In this document: piece after piece, positions 53,101-61,231 of the stretch
How positions within the stretch are numbered: position 1 is the first letter of the stretch
How the letters are laid out: every line of letters begins with the position of its first letter
Assembly (NCBI RefSeq): GCF_900182645.1
Contig: NZ_FXTA01000002.1
Span: 310,001 to 374,000 of the forward strand
DNA from: Flavobacterium resistens
Lineage (GTDB): Bacteria > Bacteroidota > Bacteroidia > Flavobacteriales > Flavobacteriaceae
Reading direction: 5' to 3'
DNA length: 64,000 bases
Program-made: the position numbers and the translations under genes
The notes under the pieces: model-generated
Told to the model about the DNA's origin: nothing
The model's database searches: none
Seen by the model: only the letters and a program-made list of their open reading frames with translations

Positions 53101-53911
53101 AAGCATGAAATTTTTTTATAAGATTATTGGTTAATTTTCCGGTGTATAAGTATTCCTTCGGAGTTATTCCTGTATGTTTTTTAAATTCTTTTATTAAATG
53201 TGATTGGTCTGAAAACCCGGCATCGTAACAAATTGTTGTTAGATTAGTATCGTCGGTTTTGTCTTTTAATAATTTTAAGAAGTGATGCAGTCTTACAACA
53301 TTACCAAACTTCTTTGGATTTAATCCGATGCATTCTTTGAATTTCCTTTCAAGATGTCTTTCAGTATAACCTGTGTGTTCAATCAATTGTTTTATAGAGA
53401 ATTGACCTTTATTTGCGATGATAAAATCTAATGAATTATTTATTATGAACTGATTTGAAATCGGTTTAGAATTAATCATTGATCTAAAAAAATGATTTAA
53501 AAGTTCAATCCGCATTTGATTGTTTTGTTGAGATAATTTTTCCTGAAGTACAGTAATTTTTTGGTCAAATATATCTTCAACAGGAATAATAGCATCGTGA
53601 AATTCATTGGCTGGAATTTCTAATAATTGATGGATTCCGTTGGGCTGAAAGACAACAATGATTAACGTTATTTCATTCTCAGAATAAAGATCTTTAAAAC
53701 CATTTAGTTGCCCGTATAAAAAAGAAGTTGGCAGATAATCTTTTGCATCAAATTTATTAATTCCGGAAATCAGTTTGCTTTTTACGGAGAATACAAGGCC
53801 AGTGTTGCCATCAGAAAACAGACGAAATTTTTGCACAGCAGTTTCTGTATTATCTAAAAAAAGATAATGTTTGATGTAAGGTGATAACTCTTTTGGAGGT
53901 GAAACTTGCAT
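53090..53911 (-). CDS. AraC-family transcriptional regulator
   Basis: 273 residues. The N-terminal effector domain begins MQVSPPKELSPYIKHYLFLDN (cupin-like, about 1-130). The C-terminal double HTH occupies about 160-265 (FSIKQLIEHTGYTERHLERKFKECIGLNPKKFGNVVRLHHFLKLLKD, then TTICYDAGFSDQSHLIKEFKKHTGITPKEYLY). It precedes the nitrilase gene by 69 bases and is its probable activator; the palindrome in the gap is a candidate binding site. The inducer may be the nitrilase substrate, but this is inference. Confidence 0.87.
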   Translation of the reverse strand: MQVSPPKELSPYIKHYLFLDNTETAVQKFRLFSDGNTGLVFSVKSKLISGINKFDAKDYLPTSFLYGQLNGFKDLYSENEITLIIVVFQPNGIHQLLEIPANEFHDAIIPVEDIFDQKITVLQEKLSQQNNQMRIELLNHFFRSMINSKPISNQFIINNSLDFIIANKGQFSIKQLIEHTGYTERHLERKFKECIGLNPKKFGNVVRLHHFLKLLKDKTDDTNLTTICYDAGFSDQSHLIKEFKKHTGITPKEYLYTGKLTNNLIKKFHASTF

Positions 53912-53986
53912 GAATTTAATCTATTCTGAGGCTAATCTGTTTTTGCTAAAGTAGGAATATTTTTCTCGAAAAAACAAAAAAATCTA

Positions 53987-54067
53987 GTCTAGCCCCGATA
54001 GAAGCGGTATCCTTTTATGGTCTCGTTTCTTTAACGAGACCATAAAAGATATAGCGGATAGCGGGAC
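53987..54067. repeat. Flavobacterial palindromic repeat element
   Basis: AGCCCCGATAGAAGCGG-like left edge, then a perfect 16-bp hairpin CTTTTATGGTCTCGTT / AACGAGACCATAAAAG (54012-54027, 54033-54048) with a 5-base loop, then TAGCGGATAGCGGGACTA. It resembles the interspersed AGCCC...AGCGGGAC repeats I associate with flavobacterial genomes. No ORF; the gap 53912-54114 holds nothing else. Confidence 0.7.
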
Positions 54068-54114
54068 TAAACGTGTTTTGAAAACTGATTTTTCTGCTTC
54101 TAAAGATATAAATA

Positions 54115-54876
54115 CTAATCCTGCAAAACCATTTTGACTTTCGGCAGCATTCGCTCAACAAACATTTTATAAGCAGTTTCAGAAGGATGAAGCCCATCTG
54201 AAGCTACTAAGCTTGGATTGTTAAGACCTTGTCTTGTAATATCAGTAATTGAAATAAATGCAACATTTTTTGTGATACAATAACGCTCCGCAAAAGAATT
54301 ATAATTATTTAATTCGTTTGAAATTTTCATTCGGTTTTCATCCGTATAATTCTTGGTAAAGGGTGTGTAGGCGTAATCTGGAATTGAAAGAACAATTACA
54401 TTTTTATTGTCGCCTTTTGCAAGCGCTATTGCTTTGTTGAGTAATTGCGGAAATTCTTTTTCATAAACCGAGAAATCCTGATGCTGATATTGATTATTTA
54501 CACCGATTAAAAGTGTAACCAAATCATAATTGGAATCGGGATTTTGAGTGTTTATTGCCGAAATTAAATCACTTGTTGACCAACCGGTTTGGGCAATAAT
54601 TTTTAATGAAAAAACAGTTTCGGTATAAATTGTTTGTAATTTGGTTTTGAGCTGTTCAGGATATCGGCAAGTTTCACAAACGCTTTGGCCAATGGTATAA
54701 CTGTCACCTAAGGCGAGATACTTTATAGATGATGAAATTGGCGTAGTTGGAACTTCTGGCGTTGGCGGAGTTGTTGTCGGCGGAACTGTGGTATTCCCTG
54801 AATCTGATTGATCAGCGCTGCAACTCACAAATATTGAGAAGATAACAATAACTATTTGTTTGAAATGCAGTTTCAT
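54115..54876 (-). CDS. SGNH/GDSL-hydrolase lipoprotein
   Basis: 253 residues. Lipobox MKLHFKQIVIVIFSIFVSC (Cys19), then a Thr/Pro-rich linker (PPTTTPPTPEVPTTPISSS). Catalytic features: GDSYTIG (Ser59), GVNNQYQ (block III Asn) and SDGLHPSE (Asp-His) near the C-terminus. A lipid-anchored esterase or lipase-type hydrolase of the periplasm or surface; natural substrate unknown, and carbohydrate esters are common for such linkers. Monocistronic, with no family-specific neighbour. Confidence 0.88.
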   Translation of the reverse strand: MKLHFKQIVIVIFSIFVSCSADQSDSGNTTVPPTTTPPTPEVPTTPISSSIKYLALGDSYTIGQSVCETCRYPEQLKTKLQTIYTETVFSLKIIAQTGWSTSDLISAINTQNPDSNYDLVTLLIGVNNQYQHQDFSVYEKEFPQLLNKAIALAKGDNKNVIVLSIPDYAYTPFTKNYTDENRMKISNELNNYNSFAERYCITKNVAFISITDITRQGLNNPSLVASDGLHPSETAYKMFVERMLPKVKMVLQD

Positions 54877-54942
54877 AATTTTGGGAAATTAGGGTTGTAA
54901 ACATCTTAAACAAATAGTTACGTTAAATATTTGAATTCGGTT

Positions 54943-55725
54943 TTAGACCATTTCAGCTTTTAAAAGAATTTCTTCCTCAATGGCATTCCAAAGTCCGATT
55001 CGTTTTTCTAAGGCTAAAATGGAAACTTCTTCAACTTCTTTCCATTTTTGAGCATCGTCTTCGCACAATTCTGTAATCATTTTCATTGCCATTGGTCCGT
55101 GTTCGTCGGCATCAAGTTCAATATGTCTTTCAAAATAATAAAGCAATTTTGCTAAATCAACTTCTGGAAGATTTTTTTGAAAGTTTTTCAGGATTTCGGT
55201 AAACATACTCGGAATCAAATCTTCTCTTCCAAAAGTAAATGCTGCAGCGATTTGGTGTGGTTTTCCTTCTTCAATTACTCTAAAAGTAAAGTCTAAGAAG
55301 GATTTTACATCAGGATGAAGCGAACTTTGTTTGATAGCAACAAAAATATTGTGAAGCGAATGTACTTCGGCTAAAAATTTATTGATTCCAGTTGTATCAG
55401 CACCACAGTCTTCCATTGCTTCAAGATACATTTCGTAATGGCTTTGTCTTCTTCCGTCAATCGTTAAATCGGTCTCTTCTGCAAGAACAATTTCGTTGAT
55501 TAAATATCTTGTTTCAGGGTTTTTTGTTGCGAACCAAGGTGTTGTTGTGCACGTAAGTTTGGCTTGTAAAGCTTTTAGCAATGACATAAAATCCCAAACA
55601 GCAAAAACATGATTTTCTAAAAAACTGTGCAAGTCATCAATGTTTTGAATTTTGCCGTATAAAGAGTGGTTTAAAAGCTGGTCTTTTTGAGGTTGAATGC
55701 TATTGTTTATAGTTTCAATATTCAT
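54943..55725 (-). CDS. DUF3050 (heme-oxygenase-like) protein
   Basis: 260 residues, all-helical, soluble. It begins MNIETINNSIQPQKDQLLNHSLYGKIQNIDDLHSFLENHVFAVWDFMSLLKAL. Conserved Glu/His residues: EIVLAEETD, SHYEMYLEAM, HIELDADEHGPMAM. These resemble ligands of a heme-oxygenase-like di-metal fold, as in the DUF3050 family. Such proteins may be metal-dependent oxidases or desaturases; enzymatic activity is not shown here. A TATCTTTG -7-like box is at 55750-55743. Separate from the acyl-CoA dehydrogenase gene because of the terminator at 55750-55779. Confidence 0.78.
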   Translation of the reverse strand: MNIETINNSIQPQKDQLLNHSLYGKIQNIDDLHSFLENHVFAVWDFMSLLKALQAKLTCTTTPWFATKNPETRYLINEIVLAEETDLTIDGRRQSHYEMYLEAMEDCGADTTGINKFLAEVHSLHNIFVAIKQSSLHPDVKSFLDFTFRVIEEGKPHQIAAAFTFGREDLIPSMFTEILKNFQKNLPEVDLAKLLYYFERHIELDADEHGPMAMKMITELCEDDAQKWKEVEEVSILALEKRIGLWNAIEEEILLKAEMV

Positions 55726-55749
55726 TTATGTAAATTTTGCTGCAAAGAT

Positions 55750-55779
55750 AAAAAGCTTCTCGATTAAGAGAAGCTTTTT
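55750..55779 (-). terminator. Intrinsic terminator of acyl-CoA dehydrogenase gene
   Basis: Perfect 12-base stem AAAAAGCTTCTC / GAGAAGCTTTTT with a 6-base loop, 31 bases past the dehydrogenase stop. The DUF3050 -7 element touches its far edge. Confidence 0.8.
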
Positions 55780-55810
55780 AAATTGATTTTGTATATACTT
55801 TAATAATTGT

Positions 55811-56992
55811 TTATGATTTAAATGCTGGAATTCCAGTTACATCCATTCCGGTAATCAATAAATGTATGTCATGAGTTCCTTCATACGTGATTACACTTTC
55901 AAGGTTCATCATGTGACGCATAATTGAATATTCACCTGTAATTCCCATTCCGCCTAACATTTGTCTTGCTTCACGAGCTATTTCAATTGCCATATTAACA
56001 TTATTACGTTTTGCCATTGAAATTTGAGCTGTTGTTGCTTTTCCTTCGTTTCTCAAAACACCTAAACGCCAGGTTAATAATTGCGCCTTTGTGATTTCAG
56101 TGATCATTTCAGCTAATTTTTTCTGCTGTAATTGTGTTCCTCCAATTGGTTTTCCAAACTGAATTCTTTCTTTAGCATATCTTAAAGCAGTATCATAACA
56201 ATCCATCGCCGCACCGATTGCTCCCCACGCAATTCCGTAACGAGCTGAATCTAAACAGCCAAGAGGTGCGCCTAATCCAGATTTGTTTGGCAAAAGATTT
56301 TCTTTTGGAACTTTTACATTATCAAAAATTAATTCCCCTGTTGATGATGCACGAAGCGACCATTTGTTGTGCGTTTCAGGAGTTGTAAAACCTTCCATAC
56401 CGCGTTCAACAATTAAACCGTGAATTCTTCCTTCTTCATTTTTTGCCCAAACTACAGCAATATCAGCAAATGGAGCGTTAGAAATCCACATTTTGGCACC
56501 ATTTAAAAGATAATGATCGCCCATATCTTTAAAATTGGTAATCATACTTCCCGGATCAGAACCATGATCTGGCTCAGTTAAGCCAAAACATCCCATGAAT
56601 TCTCCGGTTGCCAGTTTTGGCAAATATTTCATTCGTTGTTCTTCGTTTCCGTATTTCCAAATTGGATACATTACTAAAGAAGATTGTACAGATGAGGTTG
56701 ATCGTACTCCAGAATCGCCTCTTTCGATTTCCTGCATAATCAAACCGTATGAAATTTGGTCTAAACCAGCACCGCCATATTCAACTGGAATATAGGGCCC
56801 GAAACCTCCAATTTCTCCAAGTCCTTTAATAATTTCTTTTGGAAATTCTGCTCTTTGTGCATACTCCTCAATAATAGGAGAAACTTCTCTTTTAACCCAT
56901 GCGCGTGCCGACTCACGAACTAGTTTATGTTCGTCAGTTAACAAATCGTCAAGGTTGTAGTAATCTGGTGCTTGAAATAAATCTGGTTTCAT
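55811..56992 (-). CDS. Acyl-CoA dehydrogenase, glutaryl-CoA type
   Basis: 393 residues. Starts MKPDLFQAPDYYNLDDLLTDEHKLVRESAR. Contains the FAD-binding core (FGLTEPDHGSDPGSM, ISNAPFADIAVVWAK), the RASSTGELIFDNVKVP block and the catalytic Glu371 in ITYEGTHDIHLLI. Placement of the base in TYEGT and the overall wording match glutaryl-CoA dehydrogenase, which oxidises and decarboxylates glutaryl-CoA to crotonyl-CoA in lysine/tryptophan breakdown. It could also act on a related short-chain CoA ester. It has a good promoter (57014-57046) and a terminator. Monocistronic. Confidence 0.9.
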   Translation of the reverse strand: MKPDLFQAPDYYNLDDLLTDEHKLVRESARAWVKREVSPIIEEYAQRAEFPKEIIKGLGEIGGFGPYIPVEYGGAGLDQISYGLIMQEIERGDSGVRSTSSVQSSLVMYPIWKYGNEEQRMKYLPKLATGEFMGCFGLTEPDHGSDPGSMITNFKDMGDHYLLNGAKMWISNAPFADIAVVWAKNEEGRIHGLIVERGMEGFTTPETHNKWSLRASSTGELIFDNVKVPKENLLPNKSGLGAPLGCLDSARYGIAWGAIGAAMDCYDTALRYAKERIQFGKPIGGTQLQQKKLAEMITEITKAQLLTWRLGVLRNEGKATTAQISMAKRNNVNMAIEIAREARQMLGGMGITGEYSIMRHMMNLESVITYEGTHDIHLLITGMDVTGIPAFKS

Positions 56993-57013
56993 TTTTGATA
57001 TGTTTTACAAAAA

Positions 57014-57046
57014 CAAATTTACGTAATAAAAATATAACAAAACAAA
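57014..57046 (-). promoter_or_regulatory. Probable promoter of acyl-CoA dehydrogenase
   Basis: Minus strand: TTTG at 57046-57043, 21-base spacer, TAAATTTG at 57021-57014. Predicted start near 57007. Confidence 0.5.
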
Positions 57047-57157
57047 GCTAAATTGTTATATTTTTTTAATTTTGTTGTAAAATTAACAAGACTATGGCAA
57101 ATAAATTTTAGTATATTGAAAATATATGCGTTATTTTTGGAATCCAAAAACAAATTA

Positions 57158-58906
57158 ATGAGGCTAATCATCTCTTTTTTATTTTTTCTTGTTCTTAATA
57201 CGAGTTTTGCCCAACAAACTCAAATTAGCGAACAGGAATACTTAGTCCTGCAAGACAAAATTCGATTCAGTTTTAATGACAATGTCGATCGAGGTCTTGC
57301 ATATACTAGAGAATTGATGAAATCAAACGATAATAAGCACCTGGCATTTGCTAATGGTGCAGCTTGTTATTTGTACCAAATGAAGGGCAATATTCCTAAG
57401 TCTGACGAAAGTTATAAAAAAGCATTTCAGTATTTAGACAAAATGCCTGAATCTTCAGAAAAAACTAAACTCACAGCTTATCTTTATAATTTTCGAGGAT
57501 TGACCGAATGGAAAAGAGGCAATTTAAGTGCTGCAATTGAAAATTATCAAAAAGGTATTAAGTTCTCTATTAAAGTTGAAGACGTTATTCAAATTGTTAA
57601 ATTCAAAAGCAATATTGCAATTGTTAATGAACAGGTTGGAAATTATCAATTGTCTATTAAAAATTTAAGGCAAAACAACGATTTCATTGATAAAAATGAA
57701 AGGGTTTACGCAAGGGATCAGTTTCAAAATAGTAAAAGCAACATTAATTTGGATTTAGGTGGTTCTTACGAGGGCTATTTTATGAAAAATCAAGATAAAA
57801 AGTATTTGCTTGACTCGGCTGAGTATTTTTATAAAAAAGCCGTTACTTATTCTCAAAATTTCACTAGTAATAAAATTGCCGCTAAAATGAGTTTAGGGAA
57901 TATTTACCTAATGAAAAGTGACAATAAAAATGCTGAAAAAATCTATTATGATATTTTGTTTTTGGCAAAGCAAAATAATTCGGAAAGCTTTTATCATACT
58001 GCTAATTATAATTTAGGAGACTTGTATTTTTATATGGGAAAATACGAGAAGGCTTTAGTTTGCTTAAAAAAAGTAGATTCTATTTCGTTGAAAAATAATA
58101 CTTTGGATGAAAGTTTTTTGAAATCAAATTACCTTCAGGCTAAGATCTACAGCGCACTCAACAAACCAGAAGAAGCTTATAAACATTCTAAAATTTACTT
58201 GAATGCTTATGAAAAATCTCAGACAAAATTTAGAGACGAAGCTCAAGAAGTAAATTATAAATTAGGTGTAGAAGATTTGAGCGCGGAAATGCTTACTATT
58301 CAGGAAAAATATAAATACGACGTTTTAATAAGTAAAGCACTAAAAGTGTTTTATGTGCTTCTTGTTTTAGGAATTGTATTTTTTCTGATAAAAAACATTC
58401 GAGACAAGAATAAGGCGCATAAAAAAATGAATGCTTTAATTGAGGAGTTTAAAGCTAATTTGGAGAAAAAAGAAAATCCTCCAATTTTAGTAGAAGCTAT
58501 TGAAAACTTAGAGACTGAAGAAATTCAGCTCAAAAAGGAAAATGCTAATTTAAGTATTGACGAAGCCAAGGAAAATAAAATTGTCGAAAAATTATTGGCG
58601 CTTGAAAATAAACTCGAATATCTTAATGCCGATTTTACGTTGCCTTATGTGGCTAAGAAAATCAAAACCAATACAACTTATTTGTCTTATGTAGTGAATA
58701 AACGATTTGGCAAATCATTTGGAGAATATTCAAATGAGCTTAAAATTAATTATGTAATCAATGAAATGATTACCAATCATATGTACCGCAAATATTCTAC
58801 ACAAGCTATTGCCGAAAGTGTTGGTTTTAAAAATGCAGTTTCATTTGCAAAATCATTCCGTAAACGAACAGGCGTTTCTCCAGCTCAGTTTGCAAGTAAT
58901 ATTTAG
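57158..58906 (+). CDS. TPR membrane regulator with C-terminal AraC-type HTH
   Basis: 582 residues from ATG 57158 (MRLIISFLFFLVLNTSFAQ signal peptide); the frame continues 105 bases upstream but reads MLYFFNFVVKLTRLW, not a plausible N-terminus. Periplasmic TPR repeats span about 25-380 (AAIENYQKGIKFS, KAVTYSQNFTSN, FYMGKYEKALVCLKK). A transmembrane helix (about 392-412, VFYVLLVLGIVFFLI) follows, then a cytoplasmic coiled part (about 415-470) and an AraC-type HTH (about 480-580; FTLPYVAKKIKTNTTYLSYVVNKRFGKSFGEYSNELKINYVI). This periplasmic-sensor to cytoplasmic-DNA-binding design is frequent in flavobacteria. Its targets are not evident; it does not obviously belong to the peptide locus that follows. 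Confidence 0.88.
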   Translation: MRLIISFLFFLVLNTSFAQQTQISEQEYLVLQDKIRFSFNDNVDRGLAYTRELMKSNDNKHLAFANGAACYLYQMKGNIPKSDESYKKAFQYLDKMPESSEKTKLTAYLYNFRGLTEWKRGNLSAAIENYQKGIKFSIKVEDVIQIVKFKSNIAIVNEQVGNYQLSIKNLRQNNDFIDKNERVYARDQFQNSKSNINLDLGGSYEGYFMKNQDKKYLLDSAEYFYKKAVTYSQNFTSNKIAAKMSLGNIYLMKSDNKNAEKIYYDILFLAKQNNSESFYHTANYNLGDLYFYMGKYEKALVCLKKVDSISLKNNTLDESFLKSNYLQAKIYSALNKPEEAYKHSKIYLNAYEKSQTKFRDEAQEVNYKLGVEDLSAEMLTIQEKYKYDVLISKALKVFYVLLVLGIVFFLIKNIRDKNKAHKKMNALIEEFKANLEKKENPPILVEAIENLETEEIQLKKENANLSIDEAKENKIVEKLLALENKLEYLNADFTLPYVAKKIKTNTTYLSYVVNKRFGKSFGEYSNELKINYVINEMITNHMYRKYSTQAIAESVGFKNAVSFAKSFRKRTGVSPAQFASNI

Positions 58907-58956
58907 AAATAATATTTAGCTTGATAAAAGTTAATTAGTGCTATTTTCTGATTCTA

Positions 58957-58996
58957 AAAAAAAATACAGCTAAACTGGATATTTTAGTTTAGCTGT
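58957..58996 (-). terminator. Terminator of the minus-strand leader-GG peptide genes
   Basis: Stem ACAGCTAAACT / AGTTTAGCTGT (58966-58996) with a 9-base loop; A-run 58957-58964 gives a minus-strand U-tract. It lies 30 bases past the last small ORF stop. Confidence 0.75.
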
Positions 58997-59026
58997 AAAT
59001 ATTTCATTTCGTTATAAAAAATGGTT

Positions 59027-59164
59027 TTATCCATTTCCGGTTGATCCTTTTCCTGGTTCATTTTTAGAATCCGTTTCACCTTCTCCTCCGCGAACGGCTT
59101 TTTGTTGATTTGAAGATAATTTTAAAGTTTCAAAATCTTCAATTTTCATTTTTGTATTCTTCAT
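59027..59164 (-). CDS. Small double-glycine-leader peptide, no cysteine
   Basis: 45 residues, too short for most gene callers. It reads MKNTKMKIEDFETLKLSSNQ then QKAVRGGEGETDSKNEPGKG and STGNG. The leader ends in Arg-Gly-Gly (about residues 25-27) after the ELS/KLS-x-x-Q-x-K pattern of double-glycine precursors, giving an 18-residue core with no Cys and many Gly. A near-paralogue lies 39 bases upstream on the same strand, with the same EDFE, KLS, GG and EPGK blocks. It should be exported by the C39 transporter at 62821. The terminator at 58957-58996 follows. What the core does (signal, bacteriocin-like) is unknown; antisense placement and conservation between the two copies support real coding. 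Confidence 0.68.
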   Translation of the reverse strand: MKNTKMKIEDFETLKLSSNQQKAVRGGEGETDSKNEPGKGSTGNG

Positions 59165-59203
59165 GATATTTTTAATTTAAGTATAATTGATTTTTAAAAA
59201 GTA

Positions 59204-59344
59204 TTATCCGTTTCCTCCTTTTCCATCTTTTCCAGGTTCATGTGGAGGATAATCTTCACCATCACCGCCGTGAACTATTTTTTGTTCATTTTTTGATAAT
59301 TTTTCGGCTTCAAAATCTTCGAATTTTAATGTCTTATTTGCCAT
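59204..59344 (-). CDS. Small double-glycine-leader peptide, no cysteine, paralogue
   Basis: 46 residues. It reads MANKTLKFEDFEAEKLSKNE then QKIVHGGDGEDYPPHEPGKD and GKGGNG. Leader ends HGG, core of about 19 residues starts DGEDYPPHEPGK. It shares the EDFE, KLS, Q-K, GG and EPGK blocks and the GNG ending with the 59027-59164 product, so the two are tandem duplicates. A -7-like TAGCTTTG lies at 59380-59373 with a 22-base leader; no convincing -33. Read away from the VKOR gene, so the locus is divergently organised around 59345-59604. Neither core has cysteine, unlike the plus-strand precursors. Confidence 0.7.
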   Translation of the reverse strand: MANKTLKFEDFEAEKLSKNEQKIVHGGDGEDYPPHEPGKDGKGGNG

Positions 59345-59604
59345 GATTTTACTTATTAGGATTATTGATATTCAAAGCTAGATAAAAAGGAAAACGCTTT
59401 GTCGAGATTTGGGTTTTGACAATTTTAGAACAAAAAAAATCGTTGTAAATATTTGATTTTCAATAAATTGTAAGTTTATCTATGACTGGTATAATTTATA
59501 AATTGTATGTAGTATAATTGATAAAATGTCTACCAAAGGTCACTTTTTCTCGATAAAAACCACAATATTTGTACTGTAATTATGATTTAAAGCAATCGAA
59601 AACG

Positions 59605-61161
59605 ATGTTAAAACTAGTCCAAAAATTTCTACAAATAAATAGATACTCAGACATCAAAAATGAGTTCAAGGATTTGTTTTTGTCTCATCCTAATTATCCA
59701 AGTTTATTTGCGATAACAGATTCGTTAGATTTATTATCAATAGAAAATGCAGCCATCAGAGTTCCGAAAGAACAAATAGTAGATTTGCCTTCAAATTTTC
59801 TAGCTTATTTTAAAGAAGAACTAGCATTAGTAGAAAAGGCTAAAAATTATGTTCGTATAACTACAATTAAAAAAGGAGCACAAAAAATAGCGTATGAAAA
59901 ATTCCTTTTAGACTGGAATGGAGTAATTGTAGCTATTGAACCTAATAATGTTATAGCAAGAGATAGTTTAAAAGTAGAATTGAGCTGGTTGAAGTATTGT
60001 CTTCCGTTCGTATTCGTAATCGGATTGTCGTTCTTCTATAATACATATGATGCTTTTAGCGTGTTTTTCCTAACAACATCAACATTAGGATTTATTGTGA
60101 GTGTTTTTATTGCTCAGGAAAAATTAGGTTTTAAAAGCAGCGTTATATCGAAATTTTGCAGCTTAAGTTCAAATTCATCCTGCAACTCTGTAATTAATTC
60201 TAGTGAAGGAACAGAAAACAAGGTATTTAATTTCTCTGATTTGCCACTAATGTTCTTTACATCAAGTTTAATAGCAATATTAATTCAGCCTTTAAATTCA
60301 GCGATTTTCGTTGGTTTTTTAAGCTTGCTTGCAATACCAATTATAGTATCATCTATTTGGATTCAAAAATTTGAACTTCAAAAATGGTGCGTAATGTGTT
60401 TAATAGTTTCATTTTTGATTTTTATGCAGAGTTTCATCTGGTTTTCATCAGATTTATTCACTTTGAGTTTCAGTTTCGAAAGTATTTTTCCATTTGTTTT
60501 CTCTTTGGCACTCCTTGTACCAATCTGGTTGGCAGTGAAACCAATGATTAAAAATGTTTTAAACAGCGAAAATTCACTAAAAGAACTGAAAAAATTCAAA
60601 AGAAATTATTCACTATTAAACTTTCTAGCTAAAAAAGTGCCTTATCCAGATGGATTGGAAGAGCTAAGAGGTTTGAATTTTGGAAGCCGAAGTGCAGCTA
60701 TAAAATTATCAATAATTATTAGCCCAAGCTGTGAGCATTGTCATAAAACATTTCACGAGGCATTTGATCTAGTTTTAAGATTTCCAGATAAAATTTATTT
60801 GAATGTATTATTCAATATTAATCCGGAAAATACTGAAAATCCATATAAAATAATTGTCGAAAGAATTTTGACAATCAACAGAGCAACACCTGGAAAAACG
60901 GTTGAAGCGATTTCAGATTGGCATATTAAAAAAATGAGCCTTAAAAAATGGCTTAAAAAATGGCACGTTGAACCTGTCAGCATTTTAATAAGTCAAGAAA
61001 TCAACAAACAGTACGAATGGTGTTCTAAAAATAATTTTAATTACACACCAGTCAAAATCGTTAACGAAAAATTATTTCCAAACGAATATGAGCTGAGCGA
61101 ACTGAAATATTTCTTAAACGATTTTGCTGAAGAAGTAGAAGTACTTGAAAAAATAGCATAA
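59605..61161 (+). CDS. VKOR-thioredoxin fusion with N-terminal C39-like domain
   Basis: 518 residues from ATG 59605 (MLKLVQKFLQINRYSDIKNE). Three parts are visible. (1) About 1-120: shape of a peptidase-C39-like domain (HPNYPSLFAITDSLDLLSIENAAIRVPKEQ, WNGVIVAIEP) but without the catalytic Cys. (2) About 125-310: a vitamin K epoxide reductase-type membrane domain with the loop pair Cys185-x7-Cys193 (FCSLSSNSSC) and the CXXC pair Cys262/Cys265 (WCVMC). (3) About 340-518: a thioredoxin domain with Cys376/Cys379 (SPSCEHCHK). It should make disulfides in a secreted substrate, passing electrons to quinone. It is directly upstream of four Cys-containing precursor peptides and near a C39 exporter; the degenerate C39-like domain may bind their leaders. 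Peptide disulfide formation is thus the likely role, by inference. Confidence 0.82.
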   Translation: MLKLVQKFLQINRYSDIKNEFKDLFLSHPNYPSLFAITDSLDLLSIENAAIRVPKEQIVDLPSNFLAYFKEELALVEKAKNYVRITTIKKGAQKIAYEKFLLDWNGVIVAIEPNNVIARDSLKVELSWLKYCLPFVFVIGLSFFYNTYDAFSVFFLTTSTLGFIVSVFIAQEKLGFKSSVISKFCSLSSNSSCNSVINSSEGTENKVFNFSDLPLMFFTSSLIAILIQPLNSAIFVGFLSLLAIPIIVSSIWIQKFELQKWCVMCLIVSFLIFMQSFIWFSSDLFTLSFSFESIFPFVFSLALLVPIWLAVKPMIKNVLNSENSLKELKKFKRNYSLLNFLAKKVPYPDGLEELRGLNFGSRSAAIKLSIIISPSCEHCHKTFHEAFDLVLRFPDKIYLNVLFNINPENTENPYKIIVERILTINRATPGKTVEAISDWHIKKMSLKKWLKKWHVEPVSILISQEINKQYEWCSKNNFNYTPVKIVNEKLFPNEYELSELKYFLNDFAEEVEVLEKIA

Positions 61162-61231
61162 GATTCAAGAAATAAGAGCAATTTCAAATGTCTTTAAAAA
61201 GATTTTAGTAGTACCCCAAAAAAATAGAGTT

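Noticed and set aside
59345..59604. Additional leader-peptide ORF in the gap before the VKOR gene
   Set aside because: No reading frame with a leader-like sequence was found on either strand; the gap appears to be a divergent promoter region.
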